Of a stretch of 64,000 bases of DNA, positions 16,955-26,622 are shown piece after piece. Location of the stretch: the NCBI GenBank assembly GCA_029213005.1, contig JARGPI010000001.1, forward strand, positions 245,356 through 309,355, read 5' to 3'. Source of the stretch: Verrucomicrobiales bacterium. Its GTDB lineage: Bacteria; Verrucomicrobiota; Verrucomicrobiia; Verrucomicrobiales; DEV007. The notes under the pieces are model-generated. The model had not been told where the DNA came from, made no database searches, and was given only the letters and a program-made list of their open reading frames with translations. The stretch's first letter is position 1, and each line of letters starts with the position of its first letter. The translations under genes were made by a program, and so were the position numbers.

Positions 16955-18094
16955 TTACTGACCGGGAAGCACCGGGCTGGATGATTGTCCGGCCGGAACC
17001 TCAAGCACACCTTGATCATCGCTATCCGCCTCATCCTTTTTCCCAAGTCTGAACTTGGGTTTTTCAATTTTAGGAAGGGATGGTAACTGACCGAAAAGCT
17101 TGGGCTTCTCTTCTGGTTCGCCATTTGCCAGAATTTGCTGAATCGCGGCAATTCGGGCGCTTGCCGCCGCATAATGCTTTGAGTCCGGTCTTTTTACGAT
17201 GTCGCGGTAATAGACGAGTGCCGACTTGTGATTTCCGCTCTCTTCATAAAATTGACCGGTCTTATACATTTTCTCCAGGCTGCGTTCTTCAATGTCTTCT
17301 AGACCGGCTTTGACCATTTCGGAACGGGCGTCATTCGGATTCTGGGCCACAAAGTCAAGACCTGCATCAACTTGGGCCCTGTCCTCTGATGGGCTGTTTG
17401 AATTTTCCGCCGCCTGGCCACGTAATTTATAAATCTCAAATTGAGCATCCTTAGCGAAACCCGTGCCGCGGTAGTTATCGACAACGGATTGATAACTCCG
17501 GATTGCCTGTGGTTTCAATCCTTCAGAAGCATTCAGAGCTCCGATCGCCATCAGAGAGCGGGGGGCGTACTGTGTGTAGGGTGCCGCATCGGCGATTTTT
17601 TCGTACATCTTCTTTAAGTCAGATGGCTGAATCGAAGCACCGAGCCCAAACATTCCTTTGCGACCGCTGGTGCGAAGATCCTCGGAGATCGCGAATTGCC
17701 TTTCGATCGCATCCTGGAAATGAGGACTGCTGCGATATTTGGAAATCAAGGTTTCGTATTCCTCATACGCTTTACGACCGTCTCCCTCCTTGTCGCGAAT
17801 TCGGGCGACGCGGAATTGCGATTCAGCGCCCACCGTTGTGTTCGGATAGGATTTTGCGATCGATTTGTAAAGGTCGCGAGCCTGCCGGAGTTTCCCGGAG
17901 TTTTCATAATTCTCTGCTTTTTCAAAAGAGGCAGACGCGAGTCCTTCCTGAGTGGCGAGTTCATTGCCGGTCAGAACTTTGTCGGTAGGGGCGACCTTTC
18001 CTCTGATCTTTGAAAACAAACCCTGAGCTTGAATTTCATTTGGTAAGCAGGAACAGAAAAATAAGGCGGCGAGTAAGGTGTTAGCCGTTTTCAT
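16955..18094 (-). CDS. BamD-like tetratricopeptide envelope protein
   Basis: The 379-residue protein has an N-terminal export signal (about 1-23, ending near QAQG). A chain of TPR-like helical pairs follows (about 50-320), including repeats such as ARDLYKSIAKSYPN and AYEEYETLISKYRSS, which are typical of the outer-membrane assembly lipoprotein BamD/YfiO. Family BamD proteins are usually about 250 residues; this one has extra repeats and a charged, low-complexity tail rich in Lys/Pro/Asp. A Cys at about 16 in FFCSC might act as a lipidation site, but the motif is not canonical. A role in outer-membrane protein assembly is inferred from the fold and from lptE next door. Confidence 0.65.
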   Translation of the reverse strand: MKTANTLLAALFFCSCLPNEIQAQGLFSKIRGKVAPTDKVLTGNELATQEGLASASFEKAENYENSGKLRQARDLYKSIAKSYPNTTVGAESQFRVARIRDKEGDGRKAYEEYETLISKYRSSPHFQDAIERQFAISEDLRTSGRKGMFGLGASIQPSDLKKMYEKIADAAPYTQYAPRSLMAIGALNASEGLKPQAIRSYQSVVDNYRGTGFAKDAQFEIYKLRGQAAENSNSPSEDRAQVDAGLDFVAQNPNDARSEMVKAGLEDIEERSLEKMYKTGQFYEESGNHKSALVYYRDIVKRPDSKHYAAASARIAAIQQILANGEPEEKPKLFGQLPSLPKIEKPKFRLGKKDEADSDDQGVLEVPAGQSSSPVLPGQ

Positions 18095-18316
18095 AATGAG
18101 AGAGAGCAGGAGTGGTGCTTTTCGAATTTGTAAGATTATCTAAACTAATCAAGTGTTATTCCCAAATTGGCAGAAGCGGGAACACACCTCTGTACCAACG
18201 CAGGAAATACACCTCGTCTTAGACAAAAATCCTGGCTCAATAATGTTGAATGATAACTTCCGACAATATATGTAATGTAAAATTGATAATCCAACGAACG
18301 CCTCGAACCCGCTATT
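18095..18316. other. Longest gene-free gap, no recognised feature
   Basis: These 222 bases separate the BamD-like gene (start) from the end of the first VWA/MoxR operon. I looked for a tRNA, a short ORF, a strong hairpin with a T-tract and the 22-bp-phased repeat, and found none. It presumably holds the promoter of the BamD-like gene and a terminator for the operon, but I cannot point to either. Confidence 0.5.
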
Positions 18317-20521
18317 CTACACGGCTCCGACGATTTTCCTTCCAACCCAGAAAATGGTCAGTAACAGAATCAGTAGCCCAATCCATAACGGATGGGCCCA
18401 AATTCTCAGGCGTCGGTCGATTGGTTTGGGATCAGGTAGGTCGGTGACTTTCTTGAGAATCAAATCGATATCCGGGCGTTCGATCAGCGACCCGCGGGTA
18501 ATTTTCGCGATTTCCTCGAGCACATCACGCCGGGCCGGCTGGCCGATTCTTTCACGCACGGTTCCCTGAACGGTGATGGAGGATTCCAGAGTGCCGCCGT
18601 TCTCGGCGCATGTCATTGTGATTTTATATTCGCCCGGCTCGGTCGGAGAAAAATTGCCGGTGAAGAGCCCCCACTGATCGGCACCTCCGGTTTGAAGTCG
18701 AATGGTCTCGACTTTTCCGGAAGGGTTTTTGACCTGGACGACTACATTAGCGCTACGAAGCGGCTCGCCACCCACGCTCATGACGTTGGCGTTCATCGTC
18801 AGGATGTCGCCGGTCTGTGGTCGGTCCGGAGAGTAAAACAGTCGCATCGTGTCTCCCTGGGACATGTTTCTCTGATAAGCCATCCAGCGGGCCACCTGTC
18901 CCCAGAATCGGTAATGGTATTTGTCTTCCACTCCCTTTCTCCAGCGCCAGGCACCGTCAGTTCCCATAAACAGGATTTTCCCGGTCCCGAAAGTCTTGGT
19001 CACAATCAACGGGATCCTGCCGTAGCGGTTGGTCTCTGAGCTGTGGGTTGCAAGGACTTCGGTTCCGGACTTTGCCCGGGAAATTCCGGCGAACCATTGG
19101 AACCCGGGAAGCGATGCCCAGATATCGGCATTTTCGGCATCAGTGTCTTCGAGGCGGGTCAATAAGCTGCGCAGCCCCAGATCGGTCAACTCAAACTGTC
19201 CCGGTGTGGGCGAACCCCATCCGCGGGGTTGAGCTTCATCCAGCACCACGGGAAGTAATTCTGATAGGCTGGTCTGCAGCAACTCATGCTGGTTTCCCCG
19301 AAATCCCGGCAGGAACACAATTCCGCCCGCCTGATTAGCAACATGGTCCCGCAACTGGCGGCATTGGTCTTCGGTTAACTGGCGACTGTGAACCCCGACG
19401 TCTCCGAGAAAGATCACATCGTATTTGGTCAATAATTCCGGTTCGGGAAACTCATCGAGGTATCCGGAACCCGCTCCCGCCTTCTCGATATCGGGATGAA
19501 AAAGCAAACAATTCACCTCAACACCCGGGTCTCTCTCCAGAGCGTTCCGCAGATAACGATATTCCCAGCGCGGAAAAGATTCGATAATGAGGACCTGGAG
19601 GCTTTCTTTGCGAATCGAGATCGGAGCGGTCAGTTCATTGTTGGAAAGATCCCGCTCATTGGTTGTCGTCGGGATACGGATGGTGAGTTTCGTTTCGCCG
19701 ATTTGGAGAGGTTTCCAGGAAAAGGAATCCTGAATCCGCCCCATCGCCGGTACGGTGATTTCCTGAGTCAGTTTCTCTCCGCTCTCGGTGATCACTTCCA
19801 CCGTTGTGGTATAATCAGAGGGCAAGGCGCTCGTCACGCTGAAAGGCAACCGCACCGGTTTGCCCACGATGGCAAAGGTCGGCACATCGAACGCCGTCAT
19901 TTCAATATCCGACAATTTGGTCTCACTCCCCACCGGCAAGGTGAAAACCGGAGTCCCGCGCATCCTCAGCCGAGTGGCGGCCCGTGCCGGGGCTTCCCCT
20001 GTGTTCCAGTCACCATCGGAGATCAACACCACGCCGCGGAGATTCGGATTTTGAGTTAAAACCTCATCGAGCGCTCCGTTGAGATCGGTTCCTGATTCCG
20101 CCGGTGATTCCGCCGAGGAGAAATTCTCGAAGACCACCTCCATCTTGTCATTGAGACTCGCCCAACCATCAGGCGCGGCAATTTTAGTGGCGACCTCACT
20201 TCGAGTTTTAGCACGAAGACTGGGATTGTCCGGATCAATGATATCAGCCGTCTTCATGCTGTTGGATTGATCTTTTAAAACGGCAATCACCGGTTTCTCT
20301 TCCGGCTCAAAAATTTCCCGCCACTCCGGCTGATTAATCGCCACCGCGACAAGGACTACGATGATCAATCTGAGCAGTTCCAAAAGACCGATCCCCCGGG
20401 CGTAACCGCTCCTTTTCCAGGTAATAAGCCCCAGCACGAGTGTCGCCAATACGATGAGCACCCCGAAAAGGATGGTCCCCGGAGTAGGCTGAAAAGTCAG
20501 TTCGCTGGAGCTGGGATTCAA
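18317..20521 (-). CDS. Membrane VWA/GATase-like protein, last gene of MoxR operon A
   Basis: The 734-residue protein has two N-terminal TM helices (about 15-33 and 46-62), a VWA-like domain with a DQSNS metal-site motif (near 88), an immunoglobulin-like middle region, a class-I GATase-like domain (about 310-440, with IESFPRWEYRYLRNAL and DVIFLGDVG) and a C-terminal TM helix. Unlike the proteins encoded at 12287 and 36355 it lacks the second, complete VWA domain. The GATase-like fold has no visible catalytic triad, so it is probably a binding domain. It follows the BatA-type gene by 94 bases that contain a copy of the palindromic repeat. It likely forms part of a MoxR-assisted envelope complex (inference). 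Confidence 0.8.
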   Translation of the reverse strand: MNPSSSELTFQPTPGTILFGVLIVLATLVLGLITWKRSGYARGIGLLELLRLIIVVLVAVAINQPEWREIFEPEEKPVIAVLKDQSNSMKTADIIDPDNPSLRAKTRSEVATKIAAPDGWASLNDKMEVVFENFSSAESPAESGTDLNGALDEVLTQNPNLRGVVLISDGDWNTGEAPARAATRLRMRGTPVFTLPVGSETKLSDIEMTAFDVPTFAIVGKPVRLPFSVTSALPSDYTTTVEVITESGEKLTQEITVPAMGRIQDSFSWKPLQIGETKLTIRIPTTTNERDLSNNELTAPISIRKESLQVLIIESFPRWEYRYLRNALERDPGVEVNCLLFHPDIEKAGAGSGYLDEFPEPELLTKYDVIFLGDVGVHSRQLTEDQCRQLRDHVANQAGGIVFLPGFRGNQHELLQTSLSELLPVVLDEAQPRGWGSPTPGQFELTDLGLRSLLTRLEDTDAENADIWASLPGFQWFAGISRAKSGTEVLATHSSETNRYGRIPLIVTKTFGTGKILFMGTDGAWRWRKGVEDKYHYRFWGQVARWMAYQRNMSQGDTMRLFYSPDRPQTGDILTMNANVMSVGGEPLRSANVVVQVKNPSGKVETIRLQTGGADQWGLFTGNFSPTEPGEYKITMTCAENGGTLESSITVQGTVRERIGQPARRDVLEEIAKITRGSLIERPDIDLILKKVTDLPDPKPIDRRLRIWAHPLWIGLLILLLTIFWVGRKIVGAV

Positions 20522-20544
20522 AATTAAAGTAAGGAAAAACTGAT

Positions 20545-20579
20545 TGCACCCTGTACCATTGCGGACTGTACAGGGTACA
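20545..20579. repeat. 22-bp-phased palindromic repeat, two inverted units
   Basis: Cores at 20545 (TGCACCCTGTACC) and 20567 (TGTACAGGGTACA) start exactly 22 bases apart in inverted orientation, so the whole element can fold into a near-perfect 13-bp stem with a 9-base loop. It sits between two co-directional genes of MoxR operon A, 23 bases upstream of the start of the last gene. Confidence 0.88.
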
Positions 20580-20615
20580 GTGCTTCATTCAACCGGGGAC
20601 AATCGGGGAAAAGTT

Positions 20616-22622
20616 TCATATCACGACGGCGGGTTCTTCATCATTTCGCGGCGGTAAACACAGCGCGGCTTCGATGATCAGTGCCAGGGCCATCAAAACC
20701 AGAAAGATTCGCCAAATCTCTGAAGCCAGTGATGAGCGGTTATTTACGCTATCTTGAATAACCCGATAGTCGAGCCCCCCGAAGAGGTCCTCGATGGCTT
20801 CTTCATTGATCGTTCGGAAATCGTCCTCGCCCTCGGGACGGTTGATTGCGAGCCATTTATCTGTCGATTGAAAAGCGCCCGCACTGAGAGAAGGATTGAC
20901 GTGATCTTCGTCCGAATCGCGCACCGAAGCCGATGTCCATTGAACATTGTCGGGAAGGGCGCTCCCCCCGGCCGATCGCATCTGGGCATTGGAGAGAAAA
21001 TTCCCGCCCTGCTGCAGCGCCCGGTGGATCATGGCAAAAAAAGCGACCCCGTCCGAGGCGATGCTTGAAAACGAGCTTTTCGGCAAAGTTCCCCAGATGT
21101 AAAGATTGCCCGGAAGTTTATTGATGTGTCTGGCGATCACGGATCGGCCGTCTTTGAGTTTCAGAAAGGATTGAGTTTCGCCCTCAAACTCCCGGATCTG
21201 GAAGATCTTCGTCATCCCCAGCGGAAGTGGATTGCCGTTTTGGGTGTTCTCCAGGAGGCCTGAATCCGTTCGCCACCAACCAATTTCGTAAGGCCCGGCC
21301 GAGGGGCTGTCGGTTTGGGGAATCCATCGAAATCCCAGAAAGTCGTTTTCGTTTTGATTGTTATCAACCGGGAGAAAGACGAGGCTCCGGCCTGATTCTA
21401 CAAATTGCTCGAGAAGTCCCGATTCTGGAGATCCCTTTTCAGGAATCGGTGCCTGCCAAAAGAGAAGCGCCGTATCATCCCAGGGAACCTCAGCCTGGCG
21501 CGAGGTTGGTAAAATGTCGGCAGCGTAAGTTCTCGAACCGTCTATCGGGGCGGATGCCGCTGCTTTAATGGCTGCAGCCGTTTGTTGATCATCGGAAACG
21601 ATCACGGTTTTTAACACCGGTGCTTCATCGAAAACAAAGAAAAAGGTATTGTCCCGGGGATTTCCGTCTGCCGGTAAATCGATACGCCCCCAGCCTGTCG
21701 ATTCTGAATTGCCGAGACTCACAGTATGGCCCTGCAGTCTCAGTTCTGAACCGTTTATGGTAAATTCCTGAGCCGTCCGGGCACCGTTTATCGTAAATTC
21801 GACCGGCAACGTCTCCGGGGAGACTCGGGAAGACTGTCGTCGGATCACCAGATCCATGACCAGTTCCATGCCTTCCGGACTGCGCCTTCTCAATAAATTC
21901 TCCACGGCGATGGTGTAATTTTCACTCTCCACCTCCGGGTAATTGAGCAGATAAAAACTGATCCCTTCCAAGTCAGTGAAGGCCCCTTTCAAGGTATCCC
22001 ATCTTCCGCTGCCCGGTTGCCAGTCGGCGGCGCGCAGATCGGATGCCAGCCAAATGTCAGTTCGCCCACTCTGATCGGTCGCGATATAATCCAGCGCCGC
22101 CTGCAGCAAAGCCGGAATATCGGCGGCCGTGTCGGTCGGGGCGCTCATTGGCAAATCCACCAGATCTGCGGGCGATGATAATTCAATCTGCTCCAGAGAG
22201 GCACTTTCTATCAAAACGATCCGGCTGCTCCGGGCGGTCTTTTCCAGGACGTCAGCGAGTTTTTCCAGAGCCGTAAAGCGCTTCGATTTTCCTGTCTCCA
22301 AATTTTGCTGCTCCATACTTGGGGATCGGTCAAGGAGGACCAGCACCGTATCCGATTTCCCGCCCGCACCGAGAGCGAGCCAACCGGAGGCAAGGGGGCG
22401 TGCCGCTGCAAAAATCAGGGCAAGGACGGCGAAAACCCGCATCGCTAGAATCAAAATCTGACGCAGCCTCGCAATTCCCTTCGTCAACTTCTTGGCATCG
22501 AGCAGAAACATCATCGCCGCCCATTTCACGGTGCGGTGGCGATTCTGATTGATCAGATGAATGATGATCGGAAGAAGAGCCAGGGGAAGGGCGGCAAGAA
22601 TCGAAAGCTGCAGGAAATTCAT
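20616..22622 (-). CDS. BatA-domain membrane protein with VWA domain, MoxR operon A
   Basis: The 668-residue protein has the aerotolerance-type BatA N-terminus: a TM helix at about 5-23, HLINQNRHR, a second TM helix near 55-75, then a VWA domain with metal-site motif DRSPS (near 98). A long periplasmic-type region follows, with a C-terminal TM helix (about 635-657). It is coupled to the DUF58 gene upstream by a 12-base gap. In related operons BatA/VWA proteins are thought to form membrane complexes remodelled by the MoxR ATPase. No enzymatic site is visible. Confidence 0.82.
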   Translation of the reverse strand: MNFLQLSILAALPLALLPIIIHLINQNRHRTVKWAAMMFLLDAKKLTKGIARLRQILILAMRVFAVLALIFAAARPLASGWLALGAGGKSDTVLVLLDRSPSMEQQNLETGKSKRFTALEKLADVLEKTARSSRIVLIESASLEQIELSSPADLVDLPMSAPTDTAADIPALLQAALDYIATDQSGRTDIWLASDLRAADWQPGSGRWDTLKGAFTDLEGISFYLLNYPEVESENYTIAVENLLRRRSPEGMELVMDLVIRRQSSRVSPETLPVEFTINGARTAQEFTINGSELRLQGHTVSLGNSESTGWGRIDLPADGNPRDNTFFFVFDEAPVLKTVIVSDDQQTAAAIKAAASAPIDGSRTYAADILPTSRQAEVPWDDTALLFWQAPIPEKGSPESGLLEQFVESGRSLVFLPVDNNQNENDFLGFRWIPQTDSPSAGPYEIGWWRTDSGLLENTQNGNPLPLGMTKIFQIREFEGETQSFLKLKDGRSVIARHINKLPGNLYIWGTLPKSSFSSIASDGVAFFAMIHRALQQGGNFLSNAQMRSAGGSALPDNVQWTSASVRDSDEDHVNPSLSAGAFQSTDKWLAINRPEGEDDFRTINEEAIEDLFGGLDYRVIQDSVNNRSSLASEIWRIFLVLMALALIIEAALCLPPRNDEEPAVVI

Positions 22623-22634
22623 AACGTAACTCCC

Positions 22635-23567
22635 CTACCCCTGATTTGCTGCGGTTTTCTTGGTGCGCGGATTTCTTCCGAGGAGAAATCTCGCCAACGT
22701 TTGGTCATAGGGCTGATCCATCGTTACCCGATGATAATCGGTTCCCGTCTGAGTACAGATCGCCGACACCTTTGCCAGGTATTCAGCCACCGCTTCCCGG
22801 TATTTCTTTCCGATCAACGTCGGATCTGCCAAAAGCGGCGCGCCGCCTTCCAGATCAACAAATTTGGTGGGACGGTCAAAATCGAATTCGATTTCACTCC
22901 TGTCGAGAAGATGAAACATCGCAATATCGTGCTTCCGGAAGCGGAGATGCTGTAATGCCTCTTTCAATGGCTCGGGCTGGAAGAATAGGTCCGAAATGAT
23001 AACGACAAACGCCCGCTGCGGGATTTTTTCCGCTGCTTCGTGGATAGAGGCCACCAAATCCGTGTTTCCCCCGGCTTCAAGCTCAGCGATTCGATCGAGA
23101 GCCACTCCGAGATGCAAAGGTCCCCGCCGCGCCGGGATCTCATGGTGAAGTCCATGCTCTCCAGCGGGAAATACGCCGATGGCGTCTCCCTGATTCGCCG
23201 CAAGGTAGGCCAGCGTTCCCGACATCTGACGCGCGTAGTCGAGGCGGGTTTGGCCCGGCTCCCCGTAAGCCATCGATCCGCTGGTATCGATGATTAGACA
23301 GAGGCGAAGGTTGGTATCCGCCTCAAATTCTTTAATGTAATAGCGGTCGCTTCGCCCCCAGGTCCGCCAATCGAGTCGGCGGGTGTCGTCGCCGGGAACA
23401 TATTCCCGATACTCAGCAAATTCGAGGCTCGATCCGCGAACCGGACTACGGTGGCGCCCCGAGACGCTTCCCATCATGGCGTGACGGGCATCCAGCGGAA
23501 GCCCCATGAGGCGTCCGAGAATTTTTGGATCCAGAAAATCCCGGTTATTTGAATCGGTCTTAGCCAC
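22635..23567 (-). CDS. DUF58 protein (VWA-like), MoxR operon A
   Basis: The 310-residue protein has the DUF58 core signature: EFAEYREYVPGDD, RRLDWRTWGR and a metal-site motif DTSGS (near 95). It is soluble by sequence. DUF58 proteins usually follow moxR, as here (15-base gap), and are thought to be partners or clients of the MoxR ATPase. A paralogue is encoded at 33711. Confidence 0.88.
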   Translation of the reverse strand: MAKTDSNNRDFLDPKILGRLMGLPLDARHAMMGSVSGRHRSPVRGSSLEFAEYREYVPGDDTRRLDWRTWGRSDRYYIKEFEADTNLRLCLIIDTSGSMAYGEPGQTRLDYARQMSGTLAYLAANQGDAIGVFPAGEHGLHHEIPARRGPLHLGVALDRIAELEAGGNTDLVASIHEAAEKIPQRAFVVIISDLFFQPEPLKEALQHLRFRKHDIAMFHLLDRSEIEFDFDRPTKFVDLEGGAPLLADPTLIGKKYREAVAEYLAKVSAICTQTGTDYHRVTMDQPYDQTLARFLLGRNPRTKKTAANQG

Positions 23568-23582
23568 AATTCCCGTTTTAAA

Positions 23583-24617
23583 TTACATCTCCGCACTCAA
23601 CTCGTCGATTAGTCTGGAGATCACTCTTCGGGCGGTGACACCTTCCGATTCGGCGGTGAAAGTTTTGATGACCCGGTGGCGTAACACTGGTTCCGCCACT
23701 GCCACAATATCTTCCTGACGCACCATGTAACTGCCCGTCAGTGCAGCTCTGGCTCTTGCCCCGAGAATCAAATATTGAACGGCACGTGGACCGGCTCCCC
23801 AGCCAACCAGCGGTTTGATCCACTCAGGGGCATCTTCGGATTCCGGACGGGTTCGGCGAACCAAATCCACTGCGAATTGGAAAATGTGATCCGGTACCGG
23901 CATCCGGCGGACCAGCCCCTGAAACGCAATGACCTGATCGCCATCCAGAATCGGCTCCAGATTGGGCATATCCCCACCAGTCGTGGTTTTAGCGATTGCG
24001 ATTTCCTCATCCCGGCTCGGATAAGTCACCCCGATCATGAACATAAAACGGTCAAGCTGCGCTTCCGGCAGCGGGTAAGTGCCCTCCTGTTCAATCGGGT
24101 TTTGAGTCGCTAATACAAAAAACGGTGGTTCCAGCTTATGGGAGGTACCCGCAATAGTGACCCGGCGTTCCTGCATTGCCTCAAGCATTGCGGCCTGAGT
24201 TTTGGCCGGAGCCCGGTTAATCTCATCAGCAAGGACGATATTGGCGAAGACCGGCCCCTGAGAAAATTCGAAGCTTCGTTTCCCGGTTCCATCATCCTGA
24301 AGAATCTCCGTTCCGGTAATGTCCATCGGCATCAAATCAGGAGTGAACTGAATTCGACTGAAGCTCAGAGACATCGTTTCCGCCAAACTCGATACCAGAA
24401 GGGTTTTCGCCAACCCGGGAACGCCCATCAACAACGAGTGGCCACGAGCAAATAATGAGATCGCAAGTTGTTCAATTACCGCATCCTGACCAACAATCAC
24501 TTTAGCCAGCTCATTCCTCAAATCCTGGTAAGTCGACTGCAGGCGATCGATTGCCTCGACATCATCGTCCTTAAGTTCGTCGCCTTTTGATGGGGTAGGT
24601 TGGGCAGATTTACTCAT
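23583..24617 (-). CDS. MoxR-family AAA+ ATPase, MoxR operon A
   Basis: The 344-residue AAA+ ATPase has Walker A GVPGLAKT (65-72), Walker [14 protein letters not shown], and the MoxR signature [22 protein letters not shown]. MoxR ATPases act as chaperone-like remodelers, often for metal-binding VWA partners. I place the start at the ATG at 24615-24617, in front of a low-complexity Ser/Pro/Lys N-terminus; an in-frame ATG 45 bases upstream is possible. It is the first gene of a four-gene operon and lies divergent to the GYF/PH-domain gene. Walker A has Ala where the second copy (32637) has Gly. Confidence 0.93.
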   Translation of the reverse strand: MSKSAQPTPSKGDELKDDDVEAIDRLQSTYQDLRNELAKVIVGQDAVIEQLAISLFARGHSLLMGVPGLAKTLLVSSLAETMSLSFSRIQFTPDLMPMDITGTEILQDDGTGKRSFEFSQGPVFANIVLADEINRAPAKTQAAMLEAMQERRVTIAGTSHKLEPPFFVLATQNPIEQEGTYPLPEAQLDRFMFMIGVTYPSRDEEIAIAKTTTGGDMPNLEPILDGDQVIAFQGLVRRMPVPDHIFQFAVDLVRRTRPESEDAPEWIKPLVGWGAGPRAVQYLILGARARAALTGSYMVRQEDIVAVAEPVLRHRVIKTFTAESEGVTARRVISRLIDELSAEM

Positions 24618-24717
24618 AAAAATTGTCTCACGGAATAAAGCAGGCTTAGAGAGCCACGGCAAAGGGAGATTCCCGCTAAAATATTAGATGAAAATTCCAT
24701 ACAATTATTCGAAACAC

Positions 24718-24747
24718 TTGACCATGTGGTGGGGTTACTGATTAAAT
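24718..24747 (+). promoter_or_regulatory. Candidate sigma70 promoter for the GYF/PH-domain gene
   Basis: TTGACC (24718-24723) and TTAAAT (24742-24747) are spaced 18 bases apart, about 65 bases upstream of the ATG at 24815. The -35 matches consensus at five of six positions and the -10 at four. Pattern match only. Confidence 0.35.
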
Positions 24748-24802
24748 AGAATTAAAAGGATCGTTCCGCCTCGACCCTGTCTTGTAACCAGAAATTAACC
24801 CA

Positions 24803-24810
24803 AAAGGAGG
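24803..24810 (+). promoter_or_regulatory. Strong Shine-Dalgarno for the GYF/PH-domain gene
   Basis: AAAGGAGG lies 4 bases before the ATG at 24815. It is one of very few consensus ribosome-binding sites in this window, where most genes have none recognisable, and it fixes the start codon. Confidence 0.75.
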
Positions 24811-24814
24811 CAAT

Positions 24815-25432
24815 ATGAGTTCAACCGAACTCCCAGAACATCAAATATTTCACATCCTGCGAAATGGCGAGCAGGAGCCCATCGGGCCATTTAGCCAAAA
24901 TGAACTGGTCCACTTGCTGAACGAGAACCAGATTCGACCCAGCGATTTTGTTTACTATCCGGAAATGAAGGGATGGAAACCGATGTCGCAAGTCTTCGAT
25001 CTTCATCAGAAGGTCTCAAATTTCGGTGACGAAGGGCAGGATCCACATATCGTTTCTGAAAGCTTCAATTACCTGGTGGCCCGGGATGAGCCGGGAGAGG
25101 AGATTTATTATATTGCGGTTCAGGAACTGCCGGCCCTTAGCTTGACCGCTGCAGTTCGGCTCAGCGCCCCGAAATCGGTTCTACTCACGAACTGCCGCTT
25201 TTGCATTCTGAACCCGAAGTTGATGGGTGATATCGAATTCAAAGAATACCCCCTGGAACAAATCGTGAACGGTATCAAAAAGCTCAAACCCGGCAAAACT
25301 ACGGGAATTTTCAATATCGTGCTCAAGAACGGCGACTGGATCGAGGTCGATAAAATCCCTCTCGATCAGCTGGATCGTCTCGAAGAGTTGTCAGCTGAAA
25401 TTCTGGAATATTACCGACACAACAAAACTTAA
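24815..25432 (+). CDS. GYF_2-domain protein with C-terminal PH-like domain
   Basis: The 205-residue protein begins with a GYF_2-type (DUF4339) domain (about 8-60): ILRNGEQEPIGPFS, then a W-x-P-M-S-Q-V segment. The second half (about 90-205) is beta-rich with SVLLTNCRFCI and IFNIVLKNG, like bacterial PH domains. There is no signal peptide or TM helix. Both modules bind protein or lipid partners, so an adaptor role is likely. It has a consensus ribosome-binding site, unusual in this window, and is divergent from MoxR operon A. Its stop overlaps that of the convergent FAD gene by 4 bases (TTAA). Confidence 0.7.
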   Translation: MSSTELPEHQIFHILRNGEQEPIGPFSQNELVHLLNENQIRPSDFVYYPEMKGWKPMSQVFDLHQKVSNFGDEGQDPHIVSESFNYLVARDEPGEEIYYIAVQELPALSLTAAVRLSAPKSVLLTNCRFCILNPKLMGDIEFKEYPLEQIVNGIKKLKPGKTTGIFNIVLKNGDWIEVDKIPLDQLDRLEELSAEILEYYRHNKT

Positions 25433-26577
25433 CGATCCCAGGGCGGTTTTCCGATCCCCGGCGAGGGGAGGTCCAGAGGAGTAGCGTTTCCGCCCGGGCT
25501 TTGCGGCGCGCCGAGGTGTCCGATCACCTGGTCTGACAGATCAGGGGCCAGCGCCAGCTTGGTTGGCCAGGTCACTAGAATGTTGCCGACTTTCTGACAA
25601 AACGCACCGGGAGGCCGTTCACCGCTCTCCGTCAAAGGCTCAGCGCGGTTCGCCCGTGCAGTGAAAATTTCCATTTCGTCCCAGCGAATCCATGGAAGGA
25701 ATTTTTGCAAAAGCCCCCTGCCCGCCTCGATCTGCTCGCTTTCGCTCCGGGCGACCCCGTTAGCTTCGGCGATGTCTCCGCCAATCCACCAAATTTTCCG
25801 TCCGGACGAGTCTGTGTGAGTGGTGGTCACCATCGGAGGCTTTGGCCCATTACCGATACACACCGAGTAAAAATCGGGAAGGTCCCCTCTCGCCACCAAC
25901 TGATGCAGAGGACGCAGTTGCATTGCCGGATTTTCCACGCCTGCCGCCTTCATCAAATCGGCATTACCGGCTCCGGCGGCAAAAACATAGGTTTCCGCTT
26001 CGATCTCGATTCCGTCGGCCGTGATCGACTCAATCCTGCCTCCAGAACCTTTGATTTCACAATCTGCCTGATAACAGATTCCGGATAGCGAAGCGCTCAG
26101 GCTTGCCACCAGAGAAACCGGATCGATCACAGGTTCATCGATTTTAAAAACACGACCGTGGTAGCGATCGGATTGGAGCGCTTCCGGCCATGATTCCCGG
26201 GGAAGCGCATCGGCCCGGCCTCTCATTAATTTTGACCCAAAAAATGACACCACCTGACTGGTCACGCTGGGGAGACTCCAGAGCGTTTGACTCGGACTGA
26301 GCACTTCCACGCCGCTCAAATCGATGTCGCCTTTCCCGTTGAGTGCATCCCGCCAGCGCCCCGGCATCGCCGCGAGTTGCTCGGAACTGTCGGTGAGCTT
26401 CCCGGCTAGTGCGTATTTCGCCCCGCCATGAATGACGCCTTGAGCCGCCAGCGTCTGCCCGGCTCCAAGGTCGGTTTTGGAAAAAAGCACCACGGAATAA
26501 CCGCGAGCCTTCAGGGCATTCGCTGTCCAGAGACCGGCGACACCGCCACCCAGAATCGCAACATCGTAGCTCTTCAT
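25429..26577 (-). CDS. FAD-dependent oxidoreductase (DAO/GlpD-like)
   Basis: The 382-residue protein has an N-terminal FAD-binding fold with LGGGVAGLW (about 9-17), an acidic-end beta strand and GAGQTLAAQGVIHGG (about 38-52), which is typical of D-amino-acid-oxidase/glycerol-3-phosphate-dehydrogenase folds. A FAGAG motif is near the middle. The substrate cannot be told. It is downstream of pckG on the same strand; the 45-base gap holds a copy of the palindromic repeat. Confidence 0.8.
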   Translation of the reverse strand: MKSYDVAILGGGVAGLWTANALKARGYSVVLFSKTDLGAGQTLAAQGVIHGGAKYALAGKLTDSSEQLAAMPGRWRDALNGKGDIDLSGVEVLSPSQTLWSLPSVTSQVVSFFGSKLMRGRADALPRESWPEALQSDRYHGRVFKIDEPVIDPVSLVASLSASLSGICYQADCEIKGSGGRIESITADGIEIEAETYVFAAGAGNADLMKAAGVENPAMQLRPLHQLVARGDLPDFYSVCIGNGPKPPMVTTTHTDSSGRKIWWIGGDIAEANGVARSESEQIEAGRGLLQKFLPWIRWDEMEIFTARANRAEPLTESGERPPGAFCQKVGNILVTWPTKLALAPDLSDQVIGHLGAPQSPGGNATPLDLPSPGIGKPPWDR

Positions 26578-26583
26578 CTCAAT

Positions 26584-26618
26584 GGTACCCTGTACACTCT
26601 CAGATTGTACAGGGTACA
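26584..26618. repeat. 22-bp-phased palindromic repeat, two inverted units
   Basis: Cores GGTACCCTGTACA (26584) and TGTACAGGGTACA (26606) are 22 bases apart and inverted, giving a 12-of-13 matched stem with a 9-base loop. The element nearly fills the 45-base gap between pckG and the FAD oxidoreductase gene and leaves 6 bases before the downstream start codon, so it overlaps the expected ribosome-binding region. Confidence 0.9.
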
Positions 26619-26622
26619 GTTT

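Noticed and set aside
18130..18316. tRNA-like GGGTTCGAGG segment on the minus strand in the gap
   Set aside because: It has a T-loop-like sequence but no pairing T-stem, acceptor stem or anticodon arm.
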